Below, in pieces: positions 37,513 to 46,053 of a stretch of DNA of 64,000 bases. The position numbers and the translations under genes are program-made. The notes under the pieces are model-generated. The model was not told the origin of the DNA. It saw only the letters and a program-made list of their open reading frames with translations, and ran no database searches. Within the stretch, counting starts at the first letter, position 1; each line of letters starts with the position of its first letter. Origin of the DNA: Dyella jiangningensis (GTDB lineage Bacteria > Pseudomonadota > Gammaproteobacteria > Xanthomonadales > Rhodanobacteraceae); NCBI GenBank assembly GCA_000632805.1, contig CP007444.1:1550001-1614000 (forward strand). The letters run 5' to 3'.

Positions 37513-38165
37513 GGCTCGCCTCCATCGCTGGCCGGCTTGCCGCCCGCGGCGACCTGAGGTTCGTTCTTGATGCCCAGGCCCTGCAGGTACGCCACCAGCG
37601 CGTCCATTTCGGTCTTGCCTTCCAGCGCCGCGGGAGCACTGTCGATGTCGGCGTCGGTGTACGGGTCGCCCAGCTTGCGCAGGCCGCGCATGCGGGCCTG
37701 GATGTCGCTGGCGTCCAGCTTGGCCTTGGCCAGCCACGGATAGCCCGGCATGTTCGACTGCGGTACGACCTGGCGAGGGTTCATCAGGTGCACGTCGTGC
37801 CACTGGTCGGAATACTTGCCGCCGACGCGGGCCAGGTCAGGGCCGGTACGCTTGGAACCCCACTGGAACGGACGGTCGTACACCGACTCCTCGGCCACCG
37901 AGTAATGGCCGTAACGTTCCGTTTCGGCACGCAGGGCGCGGATCATCTGCGAATGGCAGAGGTAGCAGCCTTCGCGCACGTAGATGTCGCGACCGGCAAG
38001 ACGCAGCGGGTCGTAAGGTTTGACATGGGCCGGCGCCTTGACCGCGTGCGCTTCCATGAACAGCGGCGTGATCTCGGCGAGGCCGCCGATGGAGACCATG
38101 ACAGCGGTGAGCACGCCCAGCAGGGCGGCGTGCTTCTCGATGGCTTCGAAATGCTTGTAGGCCAT
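37509..38165 (-). CDS. ccoO: cbb3 oxidase subunit II, mono-haem cytochrome c
   Basis: A 218-residue membrane-anchored cytochrome. An N-terminal helix (about 13-35) precedes the haem-c motif CYLCH at 67-71, in the conserved [12 protein letters not shown]. The ATG at 38165 has GAGGAG upstream; the longer frame is rejected because it runs into ccoN. It receives electrons from CcoP and delivers them to CcoN. Confidence 0.96.
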   Translation of the reverse strand: MAYKHFEAIEKHAALLGVLTAVMVSIGGLAEITPLFMEAHAVKAPAHVKPYDPLRLAGRDIYVREGCYLCHSQMIRALRAETERYGHYSVAEESVYDRPFQWGSKRTGPDLARVGGKYSDQWHDVHLMNPRQVVPQSNMPGYPWLAKAKLDASDIQARMRGLRKLGDPYTDADIDSAPAALEGKTEMDALVAYLQGLGIKNEPQVAAGGKPASDGGEP

Positions 38166-38175
38166 GGTGTGCTCC

Positions 38176-39642
38176 TCAACCTGCCGCCGGGAGCGGGGCG
38201 GGAACCTGGTGCGGTTCCGGTTCCGGAATGGGTACGGGTATCGGCTTGATGATCCGCGCGCGAGCATCGGCGGCCGTGTACCAGAGATTCCACGCCATCA
38301 CGACCATGCCGCTCAGCACGAACAGGCCACCCAGCCAGCGGATCAGGTACATCGGCTTGATCGCGATGAGGCTGTCCAGGAACGAGTAGGTAAGCGAGCC
38401 ATCCGCATTGGTGGCGCGCCACATCACGCCTTCGGTCACGCCGGCCGTCCACATCGAGCCCACGTACAGCAGCAGGCCTGTGATGTGCAGCCAGAAGTGC
38501 AGCTCCATCGCCTTGCGGGAATACATCTCCGGCTGGCCGAGCGCGCGCGGCGCCATGGCGTACAGCGAGCCGATGGTGATCATCGCCACCCAGCCGATCG
38601 AGCCCGAATGCACGTGGGCGATGGTCCAGTCGGTGTAGTGCGACAGCGAATTCACCGTCTTGATCGCCATCATCGAACCTTCGAAGGTGGCGGCGGCGTA
38701 GAACACCAGCGACAGCACCATGAACTTGGCGGCCGGGTCGGTCTTCAGTCTGTGCCATGAGCCGTTGAAGGTCAGCAGGCCGTTGGCAGCCGAACCCCAG
38801 CTCGGCATCAGCAGGATCAGCGAGAACGCCATGCCGACCGACTGCACCCAATCAGGCAGCGCCGTGTACATCAGGTGGTGCGAGCCCGCCCACATGTACA
38901 CCGAGATCAGCGCCCAGAAATTGACGATGGAGAAGCGGTAGCTCCACAGCGGCTGCTGCGCCTGGCGCGGCACGAAGTAATACATCATGCCCAGGAAGCC
39001 TGCGGTGAGGAAAAACGCCACCGCGTTGTGGCCGTACCACCACTGCACCATCGCATCGACCACGCCCGAATAGACCGGATAGGACTTGGTCAGGCTGATC
39101 GGCAGCGCGATGTTGTTGACGATGTGCAGCAGGCCGACCGCGATGATGAACGCGCCGTAGTACCAGTTCGCCACGTAGATATGGCGGATGCGCCGACGCG
39201 CCAGGGTCGCGAAGAACACCACGCCGAAGGACACCCACACCACGGCGATAAGGATGTCGATGAACCATTCCGGCTCGGCGTATTCCTTGCTCTGGGTGAT
39301 GCCCAGCGGCATGGTCACCATCGCCAAAAGGCAGATCAGCTGCCAGCCCCAGAACGTGAGTTCGGCCAGCTTCGGCAATGCCAGGCGCGTATGTCCGGTG
39401 CGCTGCACGACGTAATAGCAGGTGCCCATCAGCGCAGAGCCGCCGAAGGCGAAGATGACGCCGAAGGTGTGGTCGGGCCGGATGCGGCTGAAGGTCAGCC
39501 ACGGTATGTCGAAGTTGAAGGCCGGCCACATCAGTTCAGCGGCGGCGTAGACGCCAACCGACATGCCGATGATGCCCCAGACGGCCGCTCCCAGCAGGAA
39601 GAGGCGGACGACTTTGTCGTCGTAATACTCTGTATTCGGCAT
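38176..39642 (-). CDS. ccoN: cbb3 oxidase catalytic subunit I
   Basis: A 488-residue haem-copper oxidase subunit that reduces oxygen with high affinity and pumps protons. About 12 transmembrane helices are visible, with conserved [40 protein letters not shown] and [17 protein letters not shown], which supply haem and CuB histidines. AGGGTGG precedes the ATG. It opens the leftward operon ccoNOQP-H-I-S and has two FNR-like boxes in its upstream region. Confidence 0.97.
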   Translation of the reverse strand: MPNTEYYDDKVVRLFLLGAAVWGIIGMSVGVYAAAELMWPAFNFDIPWLTFSRIRPDHTFGVIFAFGGSALMGTCYYVVQRTGHTRLALPKLAELTFWGWQLICLLAMVTMPLGITQSKEYAEPEWFIDILIAVVWVSFGVVFFATLARRRIRHIYVANWYYGAFIIAVGLLHIVNNIALPISLTKSYPVYSGVVDAMVQWWYGHNAVAFFLTAGFLGMMYYFVPRQAQQPLWSYRFSIVNFWALISVYMWAGSHHLMYTALPDWVQSVGMAFSLILLMPSWGSAANGLLTFNGSWHRLKTDPAAKFMVLSLVFYAAATFEGSMMAIKTVNSLSHYTDWTIAHVHSGSIGWVAMITIGSLYAMAPRALGQPEMYSRKAMELHFWLHITGLLLYVGSMWTAGVTEGVMWRATNADGSLTYSFLDSLIAIKPMYLIRWLGGLFVLSGMVVMAWNLWYTAADARARIIKPIPVPIPEPEPHQVPAPLPAAG

Positions 39643-39746
39643 GTAAACCACCCTGTAAATTGGTCGATGATGCATCGTCTAAACGACGCACTTCGATGAC
39701 ACGCGTCAATTCTCCACGGTGGCCACCTTATGGGTGACGTGGTGCA

Positions 39747-39760
39747 TTGACGCAGATCAG
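39747..39760 (-). promoter_or_regulatory. FNR-like box for ccoN
   Basis: TTGAC-GCAG-ATCAG matches TTGAT-N4-ATCAA with two mismatches. It lies 105-118 nt before the ccoN ATG. A weak -10 (TAAGGT on the minus strand, 39725-39730) is present, though the distance is about six bases shorter than the ideal class II position. Confidence 0.6.
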
Positions 39761-39812
39761 TTGCCCTGTCGGATGATGCGACTTTCCGGTGTCAGTCGCC
39801 ACCGAGTTTTTA

Positions 39813-39826
39813 CTGATCTGAATCAG
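39813..39826. promoter_or_regulatory. FNR-like box for the ferredoxin gene
   Basis: CTGAT-CTGA-ATCAG is a perfect palindrome and matches the FNR consensus except for the outer base of each half. It lies 51-64 nt before the ferredoxin ATG, a fitting activator position, and could also serve ccoN. Confidence 0.65.
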
Positions 39827-39876
39827 GGGGCTGCCGTCAGGCAAAGGGGACACTGGGCGGCCGCCTGAGGTGCCGC

Positions 39877-40200
39877 ATGACTCACGTCGTCACGGAAAAC
39901 TGCATCAACTGCAAGCACACCGACTGCGTGGAAGTCTGTCCTGTCGACTGCTTCCACGAGGGGCCCAACTTCCTGGTGATCGACCCGGACGAGTGCATCG
40001 ACTGCACCTTGTGCGTCGACGAGTGCCCGGTGGACGCCATCTACGCGGAAGGGGATGTGCCGGCAGGGCAGTCGGTATTCGTCACCATCAACGCTGAACT
40101 GGCCCGCCAATGGCCGGTGATCACGGTCAAGAAGCCGGCGCTGGAAGACGCCGCGGCATGGGACGGCAGGCCGGACAAGCTGCGCCTGCTGGTGCGTTGA
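39877..40200 (+). CDS. fdxA: 7Fe ferredoxin ([3Fe-4S][4Fe-4S], Azotobacter FdI type)
   Basis: A 107-residue electron carrier, [20 protein letters not shown] followed by [20 protein letters not shown]. The cysteine pattern and the C-terminal extension ([15 protein letters not shown]) match Azotobacter vinelandii ferredoxin I. TGAGGTG precedes the ATG. It is divergent from ccoN, and the shared 234-nt spacer has two FNR-like boxes, which suggests expression at low oxygen. Its redox partner is not known. Confidence 0.93.
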   Translation: MTHVVTENCINCKHTDCVEVCPVDCFHEGPNFLVIDPDECIDCTLCVDECPVDAIYAEGDVPAGQSVFVTINAELARQWPVITVKKPALEDAAAWDGRPDKLRLLVR

Positions 40201-40227
40201 TGCGCTCTTCCCGGCCGCCCTGGCGGC

Positions 40228-40647
40228 TCAGGAAACGATGTGCAGTGGACCCAGGACCCTGGAAGGGTGGTCCAGCGACAACCGGCCGAGGTCGAGGCCC
40301 ATGCTCAGGCCCTGCGCCACCCGCTCGGCGGCGCCAATGAACAACTCTGCCGCCGGTGGCGCGAACACTTCCCGTGCGGTCTCGCGCCACAGGTCCAGCC
40401 AGCGATAGAACAGTGCCTGCGGGAACCGCGGCAACGCGCGGTGCACGCTCATCGGATTGCCGTGGTAACGGCCCGAGCGCAGGATCATCGAGGACCAGAA
40501 GTCGCGCAGGGTCACCTTGTGCGTCGGCCAGTCATGGATGGCCTTGTTGAACACCGGGCCCAACTGCGGGTCGGCCTGCACCTTGTCGTAGAAGCGGTCC
40601 ACCAGCGTGGCGATGCCTATCTCGTTGGCCTGGTCGAAAAGCGCCAT
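40228..40647 (-). CDS. Group III truncated haemoglobin
   Basis: A 139-residue globin of the trHbP class. FNKAIHDWPTHKVTLRDFWS and GRYHGNPMSVHRALPRFPQA are typical, the second with the proximal histidine. Such proteins detoxify NO or work in low-oxygen respiration. AGAGGA precedes the ATG. It lies 33 nt downstream of nnrS in the same direction, so the two are probably one operon for NO stress. Confidence 0.9.
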   Translation of the reverse strand: MALFDQANEIGIATLVDRFYDKVQADPQLGPVFNKAIHDWPTHKVTLRDFWSSMILRSGRYHGNPMSVHRALPRFPQALFYRWLDLWRETAREVFAPPAAELFIGAAERVAQGLSMGLDLGRLSLDHPSRVLGPLHIVS

Positions 40648-40680
40648 CGGTATGTACGTCCTCTGATAAAGCGGTCGAAG

Positions 40681-41916
40681 TCAGCCTGGCTTGCCGTCCC
40701 GGCGGGGTGTCAGATAGATCCAGGCCGAGCGCACCACCCACGGGACCAGCACCAGCAACCACAGCAGCGCTGCCGCCGTGTAGATCGGCCACGGCTGCCG
40801 TGCCGCGTCGGCCAGCACGCGGACGATGGCCGTCAGCTGCATGCCAAGGAAGGCGATCCAGGGGATCGTTCCCATCGCCAGCGGTCGGCCCGAGTGGCCG
40901 TGGGTGACCCGGGTGACCATGGCCACCAGCATCGAGGCGAAGAAGCCGATGGTAAGCGCATGCAGCGGCGCGCGAGCCCAGCCGCTGGTGCCATGCCAGG
41001 CCAGCGACAGGCTGTCGGCGGAAAACAGCGCGAAGGATAACGGCAGCCATGCCAATGCCACATAAAGCACGGTCAACAGGCCGGGGCGGCGTGCTTTCCA
41101 CGGTTGCCAGGCGAGCCATTGCCACAGCAGCAGGCCAGTAAGGGGAAGGTCGGCCAGCCAGCGCCAGCCGGCGAGGCCGCCGAGATCGAGCGCCAGATGC
41201 CCAAGCATCAGCACCCACATCGCGCCAAGCGACCAGGCCGGACGCACGACGCGGTAACCCGGAATCACATTGTTGGAAAAGAACGGCACCATGCGGTGCG
41301 CGACCGTGAAGTAGACCGGCAGCAGCAGCCCGAATGTGCCCAATGCGTTGGCCGCCTGCATGAGGCGGGGAGAAGCACCGCATGCGAAGGCGAGCGCGAG
41401 GGCGATACCGGTCGCGCCGAACAGCAGCGCCGCGTAGCACGAGACCGCCCATAGATCGCGCCCGCGGTTTTGCACCAGGCGGCGACCCAGCGATAGCAGG
41501 GCCACGGTCCAGCCCGTCAGCATGGCGGCGAGGCCAAGGGGGAGGATGGTCGGTACACCGCTCTGTGCCGCCAGCATCAGCAGGCCACCGCCGAGGATCG
41601 CCCCGAACACGGCGGCGTAGGTTCGCTTGGGCACCTCCACGAGGTTCAGCCAGCGTGGAAACACCGTCAGCAGGAAACCGAACACGAACGGCGAAAGCGT
41701 CGCGTACTGCATCAGGAAACCGTGGGCCCAGGCCGAAGGCATGGCCTGTGAAGCAAACGGCCAGCCATGCCAGGAAGCCAGCAGTGCCCAGGTCCACCAG
41801 ACCATATTGGCCAGCAGGGCCAGAGCGCCGACCAGGAACATCGCCCGATGCGGTGCGGCCAGCAGCATGGCCAGCGGATCGGGGAGACGGGAAGATGCGG
41901 AAGAAGGGTTCGTCAT
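40681..41916 (-). CDS. nnrS: NnrS family NO-response membrane protein
   Basis: A 411-residue haem- and copper-containing integral membrane protein with about 12 helices. Hallmarks are the first-helix region HRAMFLVGALALLANMVWW, then WAHGFLMQYATLSPFVFGFL, and later HALTIGFFASMLVAMVTRVT. NnrS protects against nitrosative stress, in Vibrio by lowering iron-nitrosyl damage. A 14-bp palindrome 69-82 nt upstream of the ATG fits an NNR/DNR/FNR-class site. The globin gene follows. No nitrite or NO reductase genes are in the window. Confidence 0.92.
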   Translation of the reverse strand: MTNPSSASSRLPDPLAMLLAAPHRAMFLVGALALLANMVWWTWALLASWHGWPFASQAMPSAWAHGFLMQYATLSPFVFGFLLTVFPRWLNLVEVPKRTYAAVFGAILGGGLLMLAAQSGVPTILPLGLAAMLTGWTVALLSLGRRLVQNRGRDLWAVSCYAALLFGATGIALALAFACGASPRLMQAANALGTFGLLLPVYFTVAHRMVPFFSNNVIPGYRVVRPAWSLGAMWVLMLGHLALDLGGLAGWRWLADLPLTGLLLWQWLAWQPWKARRPGLLTVLYVALAWLPLSFALFSADSLSLAWHGTSGWARAPLHALTIGFFASMLVAMVTRVTHGHSGRPLAMGTIPWIAFLGMQLTAIVRVLADAARQPWPIYTAAALLWLLVLVPWVVRSAWIYLTPRRDGKPG

Positions 41917-41984
41917 GGACGGCTTGCGTGAAGTGCGACGGCCGAGGCGGGCGGCAGTCTTGCAATCTCGCTCCCGGCCTGGCT

Positions 41985-41998
41985 CTGACCTGGGTCAG
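41985..41998 (-). promoter_or_regulatory. Crp/Fnr-class palindrome upstream of nnrS
   Basis: CTGAC-CTGG-GTCAG is a perfect palindrome with the TGA-N6-TCA core of FNR/DNR/NnrR boxes. The flanking T and A extend the symmetry. It is a good candidate for NO or oxygen control of nnrS and the globin. Confidence 0.6.
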
Positions 41999-42047
41999 AT
42001 TTCGCCGATGGGTTTGCGGGCCATTGTCCCGCAAACCCCCGGCAGGT

Positions 42048-42797
42048 TTACAACTGGCTCATGCCGCCATCGGTAATGATTTCGGTGCCCACGATGAACG
42101 CCGACTCCGGCGAGGACAAGTGCAACACCGTGGAAGCGATCTCGGCGGCCTTGCCGAAACGGCCCAGCGGCACCTGCGACTGGATCTGTGCGGCAGTGGC
42201 CTCGAGCGTGGCCGGGTCCAGGCCCAGCTTGCCGTAGAGCGGTGTTTCCACCGGTCCCGGGCTCACCACGTTGACGCGTACGCCGGCCGGCAGCAACTCG
42301 GCGGAAAGCGTCTTGGCCAGCGAAATCACTGCCGCTTTGCTCGCCGCGTACACCGATGACGATGGCATGCCCAGGTGCGCATTGATCGAACCGTTGATCA
42401 CGATGGATGCACCACGGTTGAGCAGCGGCGCCAAGGCCTGCAACTGGAAGTAGGGGCCCTTCACATTGGTGTTGAAGGTGAGGTCCCACAGGTCTTCGTC
42501 GACGGCGTCGAGCGGCGCGAACTTCGCCACGCCGGCATTGAGGAACACGGCGTCGAGCTTGATGCCCTGCGTTGACAGGGTATGGGCGAGCTCCTTCGCC
42601 GATGCGATCGAGCCGGCGTCGTTGCGCACGGCGACGGCAGCGGCGCCCAGCGACGAGCGGGCGTGTTCCAGGGCCGCGGGGTTGCGGCCGGTGATTACGA
42701 CGCGGGCGCCTTCGGCGGCGTAGGCCTGGGCCGCGGCGAGGCCGATGCCGCTGCTGCCACCAGTGACGAGGATGGTTTTGTTTGCGAAACGGTTCAT
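42048..42797 (-). CDS. Short-chain dehydrogenase/reductase
   Basis: A 249-residue classical SDR. The cofactor motif is TGGSSGIG (residues 12-19), NAG is in FLNAGVAKFAPL, the catalytic serine is in INGSINAHLG, and YAASK is the catalytic pair. The Arg in TGRN after the second strand suggests NADP. GGAG precedes the ATG. The substrate is unknown. It stands apart from nnrS. Confidence 0.88.
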   Translation of the reverse strand: MNRFANKTILVTGGSSGIGLAAAQAYAAEGARVVITGRNPAALEHARSSLGAAAVAVRNDAGSIASAKELAHTLSTQGIKLDAVFLNAGVAKFAPLDAVDEDLWDLTFNTNVKGPYFQLQALAPLLNRGASIVINGSINAHLGMPSSSVYAASKAAVISLAKTLSAELLPAGVRVNVVSPGPVETPLYGKLGLDPATLEATAAQIQSQVPLGRFGKAAEIASTVLHLSSPESAFIVGTEIITDGGMSQL

Positions 42798-43137
42798 GAC
42801 GTTGCTCCGGGGGAAGTGATGTTCGACAACGTCATGCTGCTACCGACGCCGACGATTGCCGTACCGGCGTTTCGACGAACTCGTTCGAATTCTTCGAATG
42901 AGTGGCGACCTCGCTTTTTGAGTTGCCAGACAGCGCCGATCGTCGAATGTGTAAGGCGCATGTGTATTCCGTGACCGCAGCGTCGGCGGCCTGTCGGCGC
43001 GATGTGGAGTGCACGTACGTGCGGCCACGACATCGATGACTGCCGGCCAACGCCTGCGCGCGACAGTCACGCGACAGGTACCTCGTGTCGACATCCCCAT
43101 CTCCAAGGTGACTCGCACCGCCCAAGGAGATGAACTC
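42798..43137. other. 340-nt intergenic region
   Basis: This lies between the SDR gene (leftward) and the outer-membrane barrel gene (rightward) and must carry their promoters. No convincing gene, RNA or strong operator was seen. The right end holds a strong AAGGAGAT ribosome-binding site for the barrel gene. Confidence 0.5.
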
Positions 43138-43977
43138 ATGACGAAACGTGGAAACGCCGCGCGCGTTCACGGTGTATGCGGCGCATTGTTCGCATTGACT
43201 GCGGCCTGCAGTACGCCTGTTTTCGCCGACACGTCACCCGCGCTGGATCGGGCCAGCCTGTGGGTTGGCGGCTTCTATTCGGATACGGAGACGCGTATCG
43301 GTGCGAGTGACCGGAGCGGCCAATACAGCGGCAGCGTCGGCCTGGAAGACGATCTCGGCTTTCGTCGCCACAAGGCCGTGCCCCGTGCCCGCTTCGATTT
43401 CCTCATCGGTGATCATCAGGGCTTTTCATTCGACTTCTTCGGCATCGATCGCACGCACAGCCGGTCCATCAGCCGTGCATTTGACTATGACGGCAACCAT
43501 TTCGACGCGTCGGCGCGCGTCGATGGCAAGCTCAACTTCAATTTCGGCAGCGCGGCATATCGCTGGTGGTTTGGCAGTGGCAGCGATGTCTTCGGGTTGG
43601 GCATCGGCGCCGCCTACTACGGCGTCAAGGCGCGTGTGGCGGGGGAAGCCTCGCTGAACGGAGAAACCGCCCAGGCCGAGGCCAGCACGCATGACACGGC
43701 ATGGGCACCGGTACTTCAGCTTGGATGGCGTCACGCGTTCACGCGTGACGTGCGCATGTACTTCGACGCTTACGGCGTAAAGAAGAATGGAGGCAACCTT
43801 GCCGGGCACATCTACAACGCGGCGCTCGGGCTCGAATGGTTCCCGATCGAAAACCTGGGCATTGGCGGTGAATACGGCTACACGCGGATCAAGCTGGAGC
43901 AGAACCGCACCAACTACCGCGCCAATCTGGACATGAAGCTGAAGGGCCCGTCGCTGTTCGTTCGCCTGCGATTCTGA
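43138..43977 (+). CDS. Outer-membrane beta-barrel protein of unknown function
   Basis: A 279-residue secreted protein. The signal peptide is RGNAARVHGVCGALFALTAA, with cleavage near VFADTS. Alternating hydrophobic strands and a terminal Phe in GPSLFVRLRF indicate a beta-barrel of about 10-12 strands, for example ASLWVGGFYSDTETRI and ASARVDGKLNFNFGSAAYRW. It is not recognised as a named porin. An AAGGAGAT ribosome-binding site at ideal distance fixes the start; the longer frame is rejected. Confidence 0.75.
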   Translation: MTKRGNAARVHGVCGALFALTAACSTPVFADTSPALDRASLWVGGFYSDTETRIGASDRSGQYSGSVGLEDDLGFRRHKAVPRARFDFLIGDHQGFSFDFFGIDRTHSRSISRAFDYDGNHFDASARVDGKLNFNFGSAAYRWWFGSGSDVFGLGIGAAYYGVKARVAGEASLNGETAQAEASTHDTAWAPVLQLGWRHAFTRDVRMYFDAYGVKKNGGNLAGHIYNAALGLEWFPIENLGIGGEYGYTRIKLEQNRTNYRANLDMKLKGPSLFVRLRF

Positions 43978-43986
43978 GCGGCGCGA

Positions 43987-45801
43987 TCAGAACGCCCAAC
44001 AGGAACATCCGGGCATGCCCCACAAGGCATGCCCGTTTCCCTGGTGCGTGCTGCAGGCAGCATGAAGTCTGGCGGCCTGGACGGGCACGCGCGCCGGTGC
44101 TGATTTCCAACAGCCACTGCCGGAAAGAACGGGCGACCAGTCGGGCATGGCTGGCGGCGGCGTGAGGTCGTGGCCGCGGAAATCGCCGGAGGCGTACACG
44201 ATGCGCCCGTCGACCACGGTGAGTTCGGAAACGATCTGGCGGATCTCCTCGTCGGGCACCTGGAAATAGTCCTGCGACAGCACCGCGAAGTCGGCCAGCA
44301 GCCCAACGTCGAGCTGCCCCTTGAGCTCGTCCTCGCCTGAAAACCACGTGTTGTGACGCGTGCACAGCGATAGCGCCATCGCGCGGTCCAGGCGATTGCC
44401 CTGCGGATACAGCTCAAGTCCGCCCACCGTGCGTCCGGTGGTGAGCCAGTGCAGCGTCGTCCACGGATCGTAGCTGGCGACGCGCGTGGCATCACTACCC
44501 GTGCCTACGCGCAGGCCCATCTCCAGCATGCGTCGCACCGGCGGCGTGCGTTCGGCGGCAGCCGCGCCGTAGCGTTCCACGAAGTATTCACCCTGGTAGG
44601 CCATGCGGTGCTGGATCGCGATGCCGCCACCCAACCGTGCGATGCGTTCCAGGTTGCGATCGGACACGGTTTCCGCGTGGTCGAAGAACCAGCGCAGGCC
44701 TTGCAGAGGGATGTCGCGATCGATGCGCTCGAACACGTCAAGCGCGCGGCCGATCGTTTCGTCGTAGGTGGCATGCATGCGCCAAGGCCACCGTCGCGTG
44801 GCCAGCAGACGGGCGACCTGTTCCAGATCGTCTTCCATGGCCTTCGATAGCTCCGGCCGCGGCCGGCGGAAGTTCTCGAAGTCCGCCGCGGAGAACACGA
44901 GCATTTCGCCGGCGCCGTTCAGGCGGTAGAACTCGTCGCCATCGCCGGGACGAAGAATCGAAGACCAGTGCCTGAAGTCGTCCAGCTCTTCTCCAGGGCG
45001 TTGCGTGAACAGGTTGTAGGCCACGCGCACGGTCAGCAGCCGATGCAGTTGCAGCTCCTCGATCGCGCGGTAGTCGTCCGGGTAGTGCTGCAGTCCGCCG
45101 CCTGCGTCGATCACGCTGGTGATGCCGAGGCGGTTCAATTCGCGCATGAAGTGGCGAGTCGAATTGATCTGGTATTCGTAAGGAAGGCTGGGGCCCTTGG
45201 CCAGCGCTGAATACAGCAGCAGCGCGCTCGGCGTCGCCAGCAGCAGGCCGGTGGGTTCGCCGCTGCCGTTGCGTTCGATGCGGCCGCCCGGCGGGTCAGG
45301 CGCGTCGCGTGTATAGCCGCACGCACGCAGCGCGGCGGCGTTGAGCAGCGCGCGGTCATACAGGTGCAGCACGAAGACGGGCGTGTCCGGCGCTACGGTG
45401 TTGAGCTCGTCGAGCGTGGGCAGGCGTTTTTCGGCGAACTGGTATTCGGTGAAACCGCCGACCACGCGCACCCATTGCGGTGGTGGTGTGTGGGCTACCT
45501 GCTCGGCCAGCATGCGCATCGCATCGGCGAGGGATGGCACGCCATCCCAGCGCAGCTCGAGGTTGTAGGTGAGCCCGCCGCGGATCATGTGGATGTGCGA
45601 GTCGATCAGGCCGGGAATGATCCTGCGCCGTCCCGCATCGATGATCAGCGTGGCAGGCCCGGCCAATGAGCGTATCTGACCATTGGTGCCGACCGCGGCG
45701 ATGCGGTTGCCGGTCACGGCAATGGCCTGCACCTCGGGACGCCTCGCTACACCCGTGTGTATCTTCGCGTTGTGCACGATGAGCGTGGGATGCGTGGTCA
45801 T
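43987..45801 (-). CDS. YtcJ-like metal-dependent amidohydrolase
   Basis: A 604-residue hydrolase. LIVHNAKIHTG starts the fold, IIPGLIDSHIHMIRGG is the metal-binding HxH, and GLRVGTGSDATRVASYDPWT carries the later metal Asp. The YtcJ group (amidohydrolase family 3) acts on N-substituted amides or formamides; the substrate is unknown. The C-terminus ends in a Cys-rich tail, HALWGMPGCSCWAF. GAGGC precedes the ATG. No signal peptide is seen, so it should be cytoplasmic. It is divergent from the porin. Confidence 0.85.
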   Translation of the reverse strand: MTTHPTLIVHNAKIHTGVARRPEVQAIAVTGNRIAAVGTNGQIRSLAGPATLIIDAGRRRIIPGLIDSHIHMIRGGLTYNLELRWDGVPSLADAMRMLAEQVAHTPPPQWVRVVGGFTEYQFAEKRLPTLDELNTVAPDTPVFVLHLYDRALLNAAALRACGYTRDAPDPPGGRIERNGSGEPTGLLLATPSALLLYSALAKGPSLPYEYQINSTRHFMRELNRLGITSVIDAGGGLQHYPDDYRAIEELQLHRLLTVRVAYNLFTQRPGEELDDFRHWSSILRPGDGDEFYRLNGAGEMLVFSAADFENFRRPRPELSKAMEDDLEQVARLLATRRWPWRMHATYDETIGRALDVFERIDRDIPLQGLRWFFDHAETVSDRNLERIARLGGGIAIQHRMAYQGEYFVERYGAAAAERTPPVRRMLEMGLRVGTGSDATRVASYDPWTTLHWLTTGRTVGGLELYPQGNRLDRAMALSLCTRHNTWFSGEDELKGQLDVGLLADFAVLSQDYFQVPDEEIRQIVSELTVVDGRIVYASGDFRGHDLTPPPAMPDWSPVLSGSGCWKSAPARVPVQAARLHAACSTHQGNGHALWGMPGCSCWAF

Positions 45802-46053
45802 GACTGCCTCGCGCGCCGAGCGGGCCGGTGTGCACAGATGTACGGTCAGGCACGTCGAGCTTTCGTGACCGTGGAGGACGGCGGGCTGTCAAGCAGGTGG
45901 CGCAGGTCGCCGGGCCCGTGCGAAAGGCTAAGGTCGGCGCGCGAAAACGCGGCCAGGCCGCGGGCATTCCGGCGACATGTGCATATGCACAAAAGTCATT
46001 TCCCGCCGCTGCAGCGCTTGGCCAGCATGAAACCCTCGTTGGGAGGCGAGTGG

